The position numbers were made by a program, and so were the translations under genes. From Notamacropus eugenii (Eukaryota; Chordata; Mammalia; Diprotodontia; Macropodidae), in assembly GCF_028372415.1 (NCBI RefSeq), contig NC_092878.1:73351251-73415250 (forward strand): a stretch of DNA of 64,000 bases, written 5' to 3'. This document shows, piece by piece, positions 46,981-59,025 of this stretch (position 1 is the stretch's first letter; every line of letters starts with the position of its first letter). The notes under the pieces are model-generated. The model did no database searches and had not been told where the DNA came from. It saw only the letters and a program-made list of their open reading frames with translations.

Positions 46981-48010
46981 ACACATAAGACATAACGCTA
47001 TAAAAATTAAACTCAGTAGTGTTCTTCAAAACATAGACTGAATATTAATTTGAATTCAATAATTTTTCCTAAAGAATGAGTAAGTCAAAGAACAAATCTT
47101 AGAAAGGAATAATTTCATCCAAGAAATTGAGAGTGAGACAACATGCTATAATTTATGGGATGCAATCAAAGCAGTATTCAATGGAAAATTTGCAGCTTTA
47201 AATGCTTGTATCAATAAAATTGAGAAAGAGCAGATAAGTACATTGGACATGAAAATTAAAAAAAAACTTGGAAAAATAACAAATAAAAATTCTTAGCTAA
47301 ACATTAAAATAGAATTCTTGAAAATCACAAGAAAATTTAATACAATTGAAATTTTAAAGAAATTGAACTCATAAATGTAACTAAAATCTTGCTTTACAAA
47401 AGGAAAACAATAAACTACAAGAACTTTTGGTTAATTTGATTTAATAAAGAAAATCAAATTATCAAAAATGAAAAGTGTGAATGAATAAAAAACAAAGAAA
47501 AATTATTAGAAGTCATTTTTCCCAATTATATGTTAAAATGAAAATCTAAGAATTTTTTCTAAAACATAAATTTAAAAACATCTACCATGACAAATAACTA
47601 GATTAACAAAAGAGGCAATAGAATACTTCAGTAATCCTATCATAAAAAAAGAAATTGAAAATACTACAGATAAACTCACTAACATATAATTGGCAGTTCC
47701 ATATGGATTTAAAAACTGATTCTACCAAACATTAAAAAATAATCTAATTCCAATGCTCTTTAAGTTATTTGCAAAATAAATAAATAAGAGAGTATTACCA
47801 AATTCTTTCTATCAAACAAATATAGATTTGATATCTAAAACAAACACAGGAAAAGCAGAGAAACTAAATTATGAAAATTTCCATGATTTCAATTGATAAA
47901 TAAATAAAATGCTTAAAAGAAGATTACTGCAATATTTAACAGACCACTACAACTAGGTTAAATGTCCCTTATCACCACTGTTTTTAAACACTGTACTAGA
48001 ATTGCTACTT

Positions 48011-48018
48011 GTAACAAG
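48011..48018 (+). repeat. LTR flanking duplication, left
   Basis: gtaacaag, repeated exactly at 48371-48378 on the other side of the LTR. Confidence 0.75.
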
Positions 48019-48370
48019 TGCTCGGGGTCAGGGCCCGAGTCCCCTGGATCCCCCTGACCCACGGGCCTCTAATGTGTGGGCCCTGAAGGAAGGAGACCGG
48101 AGACAAGATGATCCAAGCAGCTCTCTTTATTCAGGTGAAGGTTAGGGTTTATAAAGGCTGTATCCATCAATCACATACATGCTGAGCTCATCCCATTACT
48201 ACACTATCTCATGACTATTCCACATCCTTACACCTGCAGTAAGGAAGGAAGCTTATCTTGTTCCTGCAGGTAGTTCCTGGGTTCCCAGGCTCACTTGTAA
48301 CTTTACTGTACAGAGCAGAACAGGCTTTGCCTCTGACTTGTACCCACTTGGACCCTCTGGGCCTCTTACA
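48019..48370 (-). mobile_element. Solo LTR of an endogenous retrovirus
   Basis: A 352-bp segment. On the minus strand it starts TGTAAGAGGC and ends CCGAGCA, so it is bounded by TG...CA. In minus-strand order it has a TATA-like 'tttataaa' (48155-48148), then AATAAA (48131-48126), then about 110 bp of R/U5-like sequence. An exact direct repeat flanks it, and it interrupts L1 ORF2 cleanly. No internal retroviral sequence is present, so it is a solo LTR left by recombination between two LTRs. Its GC content contrasts with the surrounding L1. ERV class not assigned. Confidence 0.88.
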
Positions 48371-48378
48371 GTAACAAG
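48371..48378 (+). repeat. LTR flanking duplication, right
   Basis: Second copy of gtaacaag. L1 ORF2 sequence resumes here. Confidence 0.75.
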
Positions 48379-48568
48379 AAAAGAAAAGAAATGGAAGTAA
48401 TTAGAAAAGGTAATGAGGAAATAAAACTGCCAGTCTTTGCAGGCAATATGATGATATTCTTAAAACGTCTTGAGGAATCAACTAAAAGAAAAAAAAATTG
48501 AAGCAATTAACAATTTTAATAAACTTGAAGTATATGAAATAAACCAATATAAATCATCATAATCTATA

Positions 48569-48572
48569 CATA

Positions 48573-48623
<51 letters not shown>
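48569..48623. repeat. (TA)n microsatellite
   Basis: TA units with one TGTG interruption, inside the L1 ORF2 remnant. Confidence 0.95.
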
Positions 48624-48625
<2 letters not shown>

Positions 48626-50110
48626 CCAACAAAACCCAACAGGAAGATATAGGAAAAAAATTCTATTTAAAATAACTACAGAATGTATAAAGTATTTGGG
48701 AGTCTGACTGCCAAGACGCACCCAAGAATTATATGAACATAATTACAAAATACTTCTCAATGAATAAAGAAAGACCTAATTAATTGGAGAAATAGTAATT
48801 ACTTAACAGCAAGCCAAGTTAATAAAATAAAAATAAAAACACAACCTAAATTAATTTACTTGTTTTCAATGCCAACCCATTCACACTACCAAAAGATCAT
48901 AGAGCTAAAAAGAAAGAATATAGAAGAACAAAAAGCCATCATAGAAATAGATGAAAAAAAAAAAAGATGTTGAGAAAGGTGGTCTAGCAGTGTCAGATCT
49001 CAAACTATACTACAAATCAACAACATAATCTAGTACTGGGAAAGAAATAGAATTGTTGCCTCGTGGAATTGATTTTGTGTACAATATTAAAAAGTAAATG
49101 ATCACAGGAAAGTAGGTTTTGTTGAAAACCAAAAATCTAAGCTTTTGAAGAAAGAATTCACTATTCTAGAACTGCTGGGGGAAGAAAAGGAAAGCAGCCC
49201 AACAGAAATCAAGCATAAATCAAGACCTCACACCATATAACAAGATTAGAACAAATGGGAACATGATTTAGACCTAAAGGATGATATCATAAGGAAATTC
49301 GAAGAACATTAAAAAAGTTATCTGTCAAGTCTGTGGATCAGGTAAGAGTTTATGACCAAAGAGACAGAGAGATGATCATGGGACATAAAATAGATAACTT
49401 TTATTACAAAATATTAAAAACATTTTGTACACACAAACTAATTTAGCCAAAATTAGAAGGAAAGCAGGGGAAAATATCACAGTAAGTTTCATTGATAAAG
49501 GTCTCATTTGTCAAATATAAAGGAAACCCAGTCAAATTTATGTGCCATTTTGTAATTGATAAACGGTCACAGAATATGGATAGGCAGTTTTCAGAAAAAC
49601 AGATTAAAGGTATCAGTAGTTACATGAAAAAAGGCTTTAAATCACTTACAATCACAGAAATGCATTTTAAAACAGTTCTTAAGTACCACTTCACACCTAT
49701 CAGATTGTCTAATATGTTGGAAAAATAACATTACAAATGCTAGAGGGGATGGGGAAAATAGGTACACTAATGCATTGTTGACAGAAATGTGAATTGGTCC
49801 AACCATTATGGAAAACTGTTTAGAACTATGCCCAAAAGGCTATAAAATTGTACATATCCTTTGATACAGCAATACTACTTCCAGGTCTATATCCCAAAGA
49901 AATAAAAGGTGAAAAAAACACATATATGGACAAAAATATTTATATAGCATCTCCTTTCATATGCTAGCAAAAACTGAAATTGGTGGGGACACCCATCAAT
50001 TGGAGATTTGTTGAACAAGTTACGATATATATTTGTGATGATATACCATTGTGCAATAAAAAATGGTGAAGAGGATAGTTTTAGAAAAATCTGAAAAGAC
50101 TTACTTGAAC

Positions 50111-52315
50111 TGGGGGCAGAACAAAGATGGCAGATTAAAAGCACGGACTTACTTGACCTCTTCCCCAAACCCCTACAAATACCTGTAACATCACTCTACA
50201 TTCTAGAGGAGCAGAACACACAAAATGATAGAATGAAACAAATTTCTACCACAAGACAACCTAGAAAGTCAACAGGAAACAACTGTTGTGCAGGACTGGG
50301 AAAGAAGCTCAGTACAGCTTGGGTCACATCAACACAGAAAGACCAGAGCAGGCCTCAGGGGACTAAATCACTGGCAGCGGCAGTGGTTTCCAAATGTCTC
50401 AAACCCAAAAGACAACTTCTCAATGCCAAAGGCAACTTATAAGTAGGAAAAGTAGGAAAAGTCTTTCAGACCAGTATCAGAAATGAACGAGGTTTGGCCC
50501 CAGGTCTGAGATGACAGCAGCAGAGACAGTAGTTTCTTCCAGAGCTCTTGACCCCAGATAGTGGGGGGATTGAAATATTGACCAGACGGGGATTGCAGGG
50601 ATCTATTTGGTGACATTGAGGCAGCATCCTCATGATTTCCTTTTACTGGGATCAGGGTCACAGTCCTGGGTCATGGTCTTAGGGTGAGGAGTGGTAGAGT
50701 GACAGAGCTTGTGGTGACTGTGGAGAGGGAATCTTCCTCACAGTTCCAAGTCATAAAAAAGTGCTTAAGGTCACTCACAGGTCAGAGCATAGGCCAGGAG
50801 AGGAATAATCATTTCTCTTTTGATCATACAACTGCAAAAGAAAACTTTTAAGTCCCTAGTAGGATCTCTGCACAAAACTGCTGCACAAAACCTCTGAAGT
50901 TTGGGACAGTACACTACCACCACCAATACCACTGGAAGCAGAGTCCCACATTGACAAAGAGCTGATAAGGTGTGGAATTGGTTGAGAAAATGAGCAAAAA
51001 GTGGGAAAAATCAGATTATGGAATCTTACTTTGGTGACAAGGAAGGTAAAAATATACAACCAGAAGAAGACAACAAGGTCAAATCTCCCCCATCCAAAGC
51101 CTCCACGAATAATATGAATTTGTCATAGGCCACGGAAGGGCACAAAAATTATTTTGAAAATCAAGTAGAGAAGTAGAGGAAAAATTAGGAAGAGAAATGA
51201 GAGTGATGCAAAAATAATCATCTGGCTAGAGAAGACCCCTAAAATATTGAAAAAATAACACCACAAAATATAGATTAACCCAAATGGCAAAAGATGTCCA
51301 AAACACCAATAAGGGGAAGAATGCTTTATAAAGCAGAATGCACCAAAGAGAAAAGGTGATCCAAAAGCATAATGAAGAAAATAATTCCTTCAAAATTAGA
51401 ATGGATCAAATGGAAGCTAATGGATTTATAACAAATCACAAAATTATAAAACAAAATCAAAAGAATGAAAAAACAGAAGGCAATGTGAAACATCTCCTTG
51501 AAAAAACAAAACAAAACAACAGAGTTGGAAAATAGATCCAGAAGAGACAATTTGAAAATTATTGGACTACCTGAAAGCTCTGATAAGAAAAAGAACTTAG
51601 ACATCAGCTTCCAAGAAATTATCAAGGGAAAATGCCCTGCTCTTCTACAACCAGAGGGTTAAATAGAGATTCAAGGAATACAGCAATTGGCTCCTGAAAG
51701 AGGTCCCCAAAATAATCCTCCTAATTCTAGAGTTCCCAGGTCAAGGAGAAAGTGTTGCAAGCAGTCAAAAAGAAACAACTTGAGTATTGTGGAAACACAA
51801 TCAGGATAACACAGAATTCTACTTCTACACAAGTTGATCAGAGGACTTGGGATGTGATATTCCAGAGGTCAAAGGAGGTAGGATTAAAACTAAGAATCAT
51901 CTATGCAGCAAAACTGAGTATAATACTTCAGGGGAGAAAAAGCATTGAGGGAAATAAAGGTCTTTGAAGCATTTTTGATGAAAAGAACAGAAATGAATAG
52001 AAAATTTTATTTTCAACCACAAGAATCAAGAGAAACATGAAAACAGGAAGGAGAAATCATAAGGGACTTATTAAAGTTGAGTTATTTACATTCCAACACG
52101 GAAAGATGATATTTGTAACTCATGAGACATTACTCAGTATTAAGCTAATTGGAGGGATGCTTTTGGTTTTTGGCAAGATGACCAATATGGAAGTATGTGT
52201 CGTTTGACTTCGCATGTATAATGAATTTCTTCTTTCTTTCCTTCTCAATGAGTGAGTGAAGGGATGGTAGAACTACAAATTATTTTTTTTTATAAAAATT
52301 TAAATTGACAATTTC
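50111..52315 (+). mobile_element. HAL1, joined to the preceding L1
   Basis: It begins 'ggggcagaacaaagatggca', an intact L1/HAL1 start, immediately after L1 ORF2 C-terminal DNA. The 5'UTR runs to about 50985 and ORF1 DNA to about 52040. A short 3' part follows ('tcgcatgtataatgaatttc', 'tctcaatgagtgagtgaagg') and ends near 52315 in an AT-rich stretch. No ORF2 motif is seen. No further L1 sequence follows on the right, so it is not a simple insertion inside that L1. Confidence 0.75.
50990..52040 (+). pseudogene. HAL1 ORF1 remnant
   Basis: Degenerate ORF1. N-terminal DNA reads M-S-K-K-W-E-K-S-D-Y-G like (about 50990). The coiled-coil piece is open at 51338-51535 (QKHNEENNSFKIRMDQMEAN, then FITNHKIIKQNQKNEKTEG). 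RRM DNA follows at 51545-51660. The C-terminal domain is open at 51752-51967 (MLQAVKKKQLEYCGNTIRIT, then DQRTWDVIFQRSKEVGLKLR). Frames are separated by indels. Inactive. Confidence 0.75.
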
Positions 52316-52319
52316 TCAA

Positions 52320-54130
52320 GCAGAGCCTGAATAGCCACTTGCCCTGCTGTTTTATTAGCATTTCTCTTTCAGCACAGGTTGGAAGCTTGCAAGATGAATA
52401 GCTGAGTTCCCTTCCACTTGAAATATTTTATTATTTTTGGTGACCCTGTGATCCCTAGTCCCACAGATCTCTGCAGGTAGATTTCCCAACACTGAAGTGC
52501 TCTGTCAAGTTACAATGTCATATAATATTTTATTTGCCTGCACTGTGGAGATGAATGGGTTCCTGATTACTGTGTCAAGTACTTTGAGACTGGTTGATAT
52601 TTTTACCTAACCTCTGGAAATATTTACTATTTTTTAAATGCCTGGACCTCCTCAATAATTTAGCCAAAATAAAATCATTCAAGAGGAAATCAATGTATGT
52701 AAATCTTCTGTATCTATATTTTAAGTCCTCTGTTTACTGAGCCAGCTTTGACCTTTGTAAAGGGAAGCAGATGAGGCCAAATTTAAAGATCAATTCTTGT
52801 TGAATTCTCTTTTTAATCATACAAAGAAGACATGCTTTACTGTAAATTTGACCCCTACTTTTCTTGAATATTTAATGAATAAATTCTAAGCATGGCTCTT
52901 CCAGGGGATTGATTTTCAGTAGCTTTCCTTCTCTTAATATCCTGTAGCTTTTGTACTGACAGTACATACTACTTATCATTGTCCATGACAAAGCAGCCAC
53001 TGCACATCAACAGCTATAATGACAGCACTAGCATATTCTGGATGAAAAGTCTTCCATGTTTACCCTTAATGATGTCAACTGTCCTACAACTCTTGGTATA
53101 TAGTCTTCTCTGTGACTTATATTTGCTAGAATGTTTTCCACAATGCTGAAAATGTCTCCTGAAGGCACCTTGAAAGGCTTAATAGGTTAGATCTCACCCT
53201 CAAAAGTTTGGATACTTATTTGTACCTCATTCACAAGTAATCCAAAAGCTTTACATATAATATTGTAATTTTGATCTTGTTTGAAAGAGCAAGGGCAGAA
53301 GTAATCAGAAATAAAAAAACGGGGTGCAAAGAATAGTTATCAAGGCTTAATGAGCATGAAAGGTTCAAATTAAATTTGTGCTAAAGGTCTAGATGGTATT
53401 TTGATGGAAGTTACTGGTTAGTTATTACTTCATCAAAATCATTATTTACTCCTACTTGGAAAGCATGCAATTCACAGCATTAGCAAAGATTCCTGCCAAA
53501 AGAAGCCATTTTTCCTCGGAACTTGTGTCAAGAAGGGTCTTGGGGAGAAAATCTCATATTTTCAGAAGTAGTACCTACTTTTATTAGTTTAAAGAGAATG
53601 GATTAGGAACTGTTAGAATATGAAAAAAGGAATTTGTGCTATTCTATGAGCCATTCTCTCCCATCAGTTTTCCTTGGCTTATCATTGCTGTTAGCCAATC
53701 CTCTAATTCTTTGCAAATGTGGCAACATTGTCTTTAAAACCCATGTATCATTATTGAGAAGACCAGGAAAGACTGACCTGTATAAGTAGGGTTGATTATT
53801 AAATTTTCTGTGTTAGCATCTACACCTTAGAAAATGGCAAACACTATGAATCAGTGTTGAATTTTGCTGTTATTGATCATCTCAACTTAAAGTAATACAA
53901 ATGTTTTTAATAACAGATATTAAACTTAAAAATGCATCATGTGTACACGCCACCCCCTTATTCCCTTTGATAGTCAGTTGTTAAACAGTTACCATCATCC
54001 ACTGGATAAGGAAATAAAATTGCTTTTTCAGTTCAATGTGTGATAAAAATAAAAGATGGAAGTGTGAATACACCGTACCACTTTTAGGAATTAAGAGCTC
54101 AAGGGAGCTTTAGACACCACCTAGTCACAT
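52320..54130. other. No feature recognised; unique-looking
   Basis: One of the longest stretches without recognisable repeats. No open frame has codon structure that suggests a gene. Possible unique intergenic or intronic DNA. Confidence 0.4.
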
Positions 54131-54159
54131 TTTCTTTGTTCTAGTTCAGTCAGTAGATC

Positions 54160-54400
54160 CCCACATACATCATTTTAGTTCTGACCCTTATGCCTTTGTA
54201 CAAGTATTTCCCCACTTACAAAATGCATTTCTTTCTTATATTCACCTAACAAAATCCTTAGTTTCCTTCTATATAAGACTTGGATACAATCTCTCTCATG
54301 AACCCTTTCGTGATCCTCTCTGTTAAAACTTCTTCCTTGAAGCCACTCTCTATTACTTCACAAACTCAATATTTATTTATATGTGTATATTTTGTTTTGC
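54160..54400 (+). mobile_element. L2 3' region fragment
   Basis: 'tcatgaaccctttcgtgatc' followed by 'cttcttccttgaagcc', 'actctctattacttcac' and 'atttatttatatgtgtatat' follow the LINE-2 3' pattern (late ORF2 to 3'UTR). Confidence 0.5.
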
Positions 54401-54404
54401 ACTA

Positions 54405-54955
54405 AGTAGAACAGAAATTCTGCTATAGAAGATAAGTATCCATGCCCATGTCCCCTCTCAATGTGGCCTTCACCATGACCTCTTCTCTTGTCTTTCTGCC
54501 CTTTGGAAAACAGCTCTTCCATATCATAACTTCTAGGTCTTACACAATTCAAGTAAAACATTCTGACTTCTGCCTGCTCTTGCTACTGTGAGACAGATCT
54601 GCTTAGGTCTCACAGAACACAACAGCTACATCTTCTAGTAGGCTAAACTTCCAGGGCAGAATCCAAACTATGTTATTTCATACCTCTCTCAATGGACTTT
54701 TCTCCCACCACAGTTAGCATACTCACATCCCTTTATATACAAACAGTAGCAATGATCCTGAGCTCTTGACACGTGATATATTTTTATATTAAAAATTCAT
54801 TGCTCCCTTGGGCTCATTCATCTCAAGCATGAATCATATTTTTCTCCTCCCTACATCACATGGCCTTTCCATGGTGCCATCTGAAATTTCTCTTCCATTA
54901 ATAACAAACTACCTTTTCCATTACTGACTAAAATTTCTCTCATAACCCCAAATCA
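54405..54955. other. Pyrimidine-rich, unassigned
   Basis: Pyrimidine-rich DNA of the type seen in L2, but no landmark is clear enough to call. Confidence 0.3.
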
Positions 54956-54959
54956 TTGG

Positions 54960-56020
54960 TCATGGAGGAGGAGTTAAAATATTCCTTGTTTGTCTTAGCA
55001 ACTTTCAGAACCTTATTCAGAACGAGTTTCATTAAGAAAATTTTCTTGCTTTGAGGTCCATCAAAATTCATCACTCAATTCAAATTCTGCTGGCAATTTA
55101 TTTATACAATCCCTAAATATTCCTTCCTTTGTTTTTAGATAAGTTCAACTCCTGTGTAACAATCACTACCATCTCTCCATATCATGTCCTCGTGTTAGGG
55201 GACATGCGAATACGTGTATACCCCTCTCCAATATCTTAGAATCTCAAATACTCATTCTACTCAATTGCCCTCACTCACGCCTCCAATCCACTACTACTCC
55301 ATCAGCTTTAGAGATGGTAATACCTTGTCCTTTCCATCACCCATGAGTGTTCCACATACGTGTTAAAGAACTATACAATCTGCTTATCTGACAATATGTT
55401 ATCATCCCATTTTTACCTAATAGGCCTTTTTTCTCATTATGACTTCCATTCCCTCTAACTTCATAGTTCTTTCCCAGGATATATCCTTACACAGTATATA
55501 TTCTCCTTTCTTTCCTTTCTCATCTTTGTAGTGAATTAATTCAAATCTATATTATATTCCATGTCTGGTTCCCCTGTCCCCTTATCCAGTCACTGACAAT
55601 GCCTAGTTAAGTCCCAAACCTTGGATTTCCTCCCTACTATATCACCGCTTCATTCCAAATCAAGTTAATTAAATGTAGAGCAAATGATAAGCTGCATTGA
55701 ATAAATAGACTAAAGGAACAGGGCAAACATTCTACTTTTCTCAGATTTTGTGTCTAGTCTATTTTCTTCAGAGGCTATTCCAAACCTCCTCATCTCACCT
55801 CAAGCCTTCCACAACATTTCCTCCCCCAAACTCAATCAAAAATCTTGACTCGTATTTATCTGAAAAATGTAATCATTTGCTGAGAATTCCATCTTCGCCC
55901 TTTCTCCTTACCTTATATTACTCAGACAACTTCCCTTCAATGATTACTTCTTTATTCCTGCCTCAGATGAAGAGGTAGCTCTCCTTGTTGCCAAGGTCAA
56001 CCCCTCTACTTGCACCCTTG
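54960..56020 (+). mobile_element. LINE-2, left part
   Basis: A plus-strand L2 (CR1-like LINE). 'tccatcacccatgagtgttc' (about 55335) matches the end of the L2 endonuclease region. 'atgaagaggtagctctcctt' and 'gccaaggtcaacccctctac' (55967-56010) match the segment just before the RT (E-E-V-x-L-L-x-K-V-N-P-S-T). The element is interrupted at about 56021 by an oppositely oriented L2 and apparently resumes at about 57215. Decayed, no long frame. Confidence 0.6.
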
Positions 56021-57160
56021 ATAGCAGTCAGTCAACACACATATATTAAGAAACTATTATGTACCAGGTGCAGAGTTAAACCCTGATGATAAAAAAGAAA
56101 GGCTACAAGACAGTCCCTGCTATCCAGTTATGGAGGTGGCAAGCAAATGACTATATTTAAAGAAGATATATACAAGATAAATTGGAGATAATATAGGGAA
56201 GGTACTAGTATTAAAGGGAATCAGAAAAACCTTTTAGAAGACAGGATTTTATATGGAACTTGAAGAAAGTTAAGGAAGCCAGAAGACAAAGATGGGTTGG
56301 GAAAAATCTTCACTTGGGGGACAGCTAGTGAAAATGAAGAGCTACTAAACTGAGTGCTACATGTGAGCAATAGTAAGGAAGCCAATATCAATGGATTGCA
56401 GAGCATGAAGAGGTAAGTAGGGTCTTAGAAAATTAGAAAGGTCAAAGATGGGGCAGATAAGGAAGGGCTTTGAATACTTAGAAGAAGGCTTTATATTTTA
56501 TTCTGGAGGTGATAAGGAGTGAGACTAATTTCCCGAATGGGGGAGAGAGGATGACATAATCATCAGAACATATAACAACTTAGTAGAGTTTGGACTGAAG
56601 ACACGAGGCAGGAAGATAAAATAGCAGGCAGTTGGAATAGTCAATTGTGAGGTGATGAAAGTCAGAACCAAAATGTTGCCAGTGTCAGAGAAGGGAGCAT
56701 GTATGAAATGTTATAAAATAAAAATTAGGAAGCAATTATAGTAGTTTTAAGGGAAAAGAGAGTGAGGGTTTGAAGTAAGCATTAATTATTGAGTGTGTCT
56801 GTGTGTGTGTGCGTGTGTTTATATAAGGTAATGAATTCAATTTTGGACATGTTTAGTTTAAAGTGTCTATTGGTCATCCAGTTCAAAAAGACCTTTATGT
56901 AGTTGGAGATATGAAACTAGAAGTCAGGAGAGGGGGTAAAGATACTTAAGTAAATTTGAATATCATCAGCATAGTTATCATAACTGAATCCATGGGAATT
57001 GATAAGACTATGAAATGAAATAGCATAGAAGGAGAAGAAAAGTCAGTCCAAGGCAGAGCCTTGAGGTATATTCAACATTAATTGCCATAACCTGAACTCC
57101 AAAGCAGCAAAGGAGATTGAGAAGTAGATTAAGTGTCATGAAAACCTAGAGAGGATCAAG
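56021..57160 (-). mobile_element. LINE-2, inserted in opposite orientation
   Basis: Reverse-oriented L2. Its 3' end lies at 56025 ('gtcagtcaacacacatatat' on the plus strand, the reverse of the L2 terminus). Going right it shows, in reverse, the L2 3'UTR ('gacagtccctgctatcc') and late ORF2 ('aagggctttgaatacttaga', 'ttggacatgtttagtttaaa', 'gcagagccttgaggtatatt'). Because L2 3' ends are the last part copied, a clean 3' end at 56025 supports a separate insertion into the plus-strand L2. Confidence 0.75.
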
Positions 57161-57214
57161 AAGTGGGTGATTTATATTTTCAAAATTCCCTCAAATCATA
57201 TCTACTACCTGATC

Positions 57215-58480
57215 AAACTTGAGGTAGCTGTTGTCTACTAAACACCAGGATATGTGCCTTCTTTCCTTCCAAATTAGGTGCCTCCACTTGCTCCCCTCTC
57301 ACTTGCTTTAAAACCATTTACAATCATCCTCACCATTCACTGAAAACTGCCTTCTCCAAAGTTAACAAAGATCATTAATTGTTAAATCTAATGTCCTTTT
57401 GTCATTCCTTATTCTTCTTGACCTCTCTGTAAAGTTTGATACTGCTGATCACATCATTCTAAATACTTTATCTTCTCTAGATTTTCTTGCCACTTCTTTC
57501 TTTTTGTTTTCCTACCATCTGATCTGAACCATCATCTGTTTCCTTGGCTGATTCTTTATTCACTATTTGGCCCTCGTTTATTGTCATTCTATGCTGTCAC
57601 TTGATGACCTTCTAAGCTCTAATAAATTTATTATCTCTCTTCAGATGGTTCTTACAAACACACTCACACACATACACACACACACAAACACACAATTCTA
57701 TTCCATCTGCTGAATCACAGTCATCTCTTAACAACTCTTAGTATCTTAAACTGAATTTCTCCAACTCAAATGCTCAAAACAGAACTCATTATCTTTCCCA
57801 AAACTCTTCTCTCAAATTTTTCTCTTCTTGTCAAAATACCATAAGTCTCTAAATCATCAAAGTCAATAACATTGGTATCATACTCCTCATCTCATTCATC
57901 CAAAACAAATAACCTATTATCAAATCTTGTCATTTTTTCCCCTTCCCAATATTTCTCTTATAATCTCCTTTCTGCTCTTTCTCCCATAAACTTAGTGTAT
58001 GCCCTCATAACCTCTCAGCTGGCCTACTGAAATAATTGTTTAACTTGTCTCCCTTGCTCAAGTCTCTTCTCCCTATAAACCACCCAATATATAGCGGCCA
58101 TTGTTTTTTCTTTCTCTAAAATCTAGTCTAATCATATCTCTCTCTCTTCTACCACATCTTGTTTTCCAATAGTTTAAATGAATCTCAAAATATAGATTCC
58201 TCTCCTTTGGACTTAAAAGTCCCTTGCAATCTAGCCCTTTTCCAACTTTTCCATCTTTTAATTACATTATTCCTGTCTGTGCATAATATAATCCAGCCAT
58301 ATAAGTATACTTGCAATTCTTTACACTTCACAATCTATTCTCTTTCTCTGTGCCTTTGTATTATCTCTCTCCCATCCCTGAAGTGCTTGGACCACTTATT
58401 TTCCCTGACTTTTAAGACACCTCAAATTACATTTTTTTGCAGAAGGCCTTTTCCTGATGGTTTCTGATGTCAAGGAGAAT
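57215..58480 (+). mobile_element. LINE-2, right part with RT remnant
   Basis: Plus-strand L2. 'gacctctctgtaaagtttga' followed by 'tactgctgatcacatcatt' (57420-57458) reads D-L-S-V-K-F-D-T-A-D-H-I-I-L, a decayed form of the RT motif D-L-S-A-A-F-D-T-V-D-H. It continues with 'aaacagaactcattatcttt' (57776) and 'ctcagctggcctactgaaat' (58015), then the 3' part to 58480. It probably belongs to the same L2 as 54960-56020. A short CA-rich tract lies at 57657-57695. Confidence 0.75.
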
Positions 58481-58489
58481 ACTCTAACT

Positions 58490-58976
58490 AGGGAGACAAA
58501 ATGTAAACATCTAGGCATGTAGAAGTATGGAAGCAAAATAGAAATATCCATTTTAATTTAACTGAATATATTAAGAGATAAATATGTCTCTACTCTAAAG
58601 TCATTTTTTAAAAAGACTTTTCCCTCTAAGAAAGTATGTAAAAAGTCAAGAACCGTATACTAAGACCTTGGGAAAATAAGGTAATAGCTGCATACAAAAG
58701 TAGATCAAAAAGTACCTTTTAATTAGTTTAGTTCATTCTTCTTCATCCTTTCAAACAATTGAAAATATGACCTACCTGGTAACAATTCTCTTTTGTCTAT
58801 CTATCTACTTTTTTTTTCTTTCAGAAAGGATTAAAATATTGAGAAGTCAATGGAAGATCTTCCAGTTTTTTTGAGAGTAGAAATGGAATATTTCTATAGT
58901 TGAAGAACTCATTAACTAACATTCAAGTGTGTCAACTTTCCATATCCTTTGCACTTAAAAAGTACTGGTTTACTTG

Positions 58977-59025
<49 letters not shown>

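Larger units (their letters stand above)
44820..50110 (+). mobile_element. Old L1 with nested insertions
   Basis: It starts 'gaggcagagccaaactggaa', an L1-type start. 5'UTR to about 45505; ORF1 N-terminus (from an ATG near 45505) is split by a SINE at 45553-45873 and resumes at 45880-46680. A hairpin and TA tract follow. ORF2 DNA resumes only after the endonuclease domain (47090) and runs to 50110. A solo LTR interrupts ORF2 at 48019-48370. The element stops in the ORF2 C-terminus exactly where a HAL1 begins. It is heavily diverged and much older than the L1 at 16-23 kb. Confidence 0.8.
47090..50110 (+). pseudogene. L1 ORF2 remnant without endonuclease
   Basis: It begins at the region after the endonuclease ('gagagtgagacaacatgcta', equal to the E-T-T-Y-Q-N-L-W-D region at 19570). 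It continues through RT: 'cccttatcaccactgttttt' matches the C-P-L-S-P-L motif. The catalytic motif near 48432 reads V-F-A-G-N, so both Asp residues of FADD are lost. A solo LTR and a TA microsatellite interrupt it. The C-terminal part is open at 49492-49728 (MDRQFSEKQIKGISSYMKKG, LKYHFTPIRLSN). No endonuclease DNA is recognisable between ORF1 and 47090. Confidence 0.75.

Noticed and set aside
56805..56825. Short TG/GTGT run as a regulatory element
   Set aside because: A brief imperfect microsatellite within a decayed L2, with no supporting signal.
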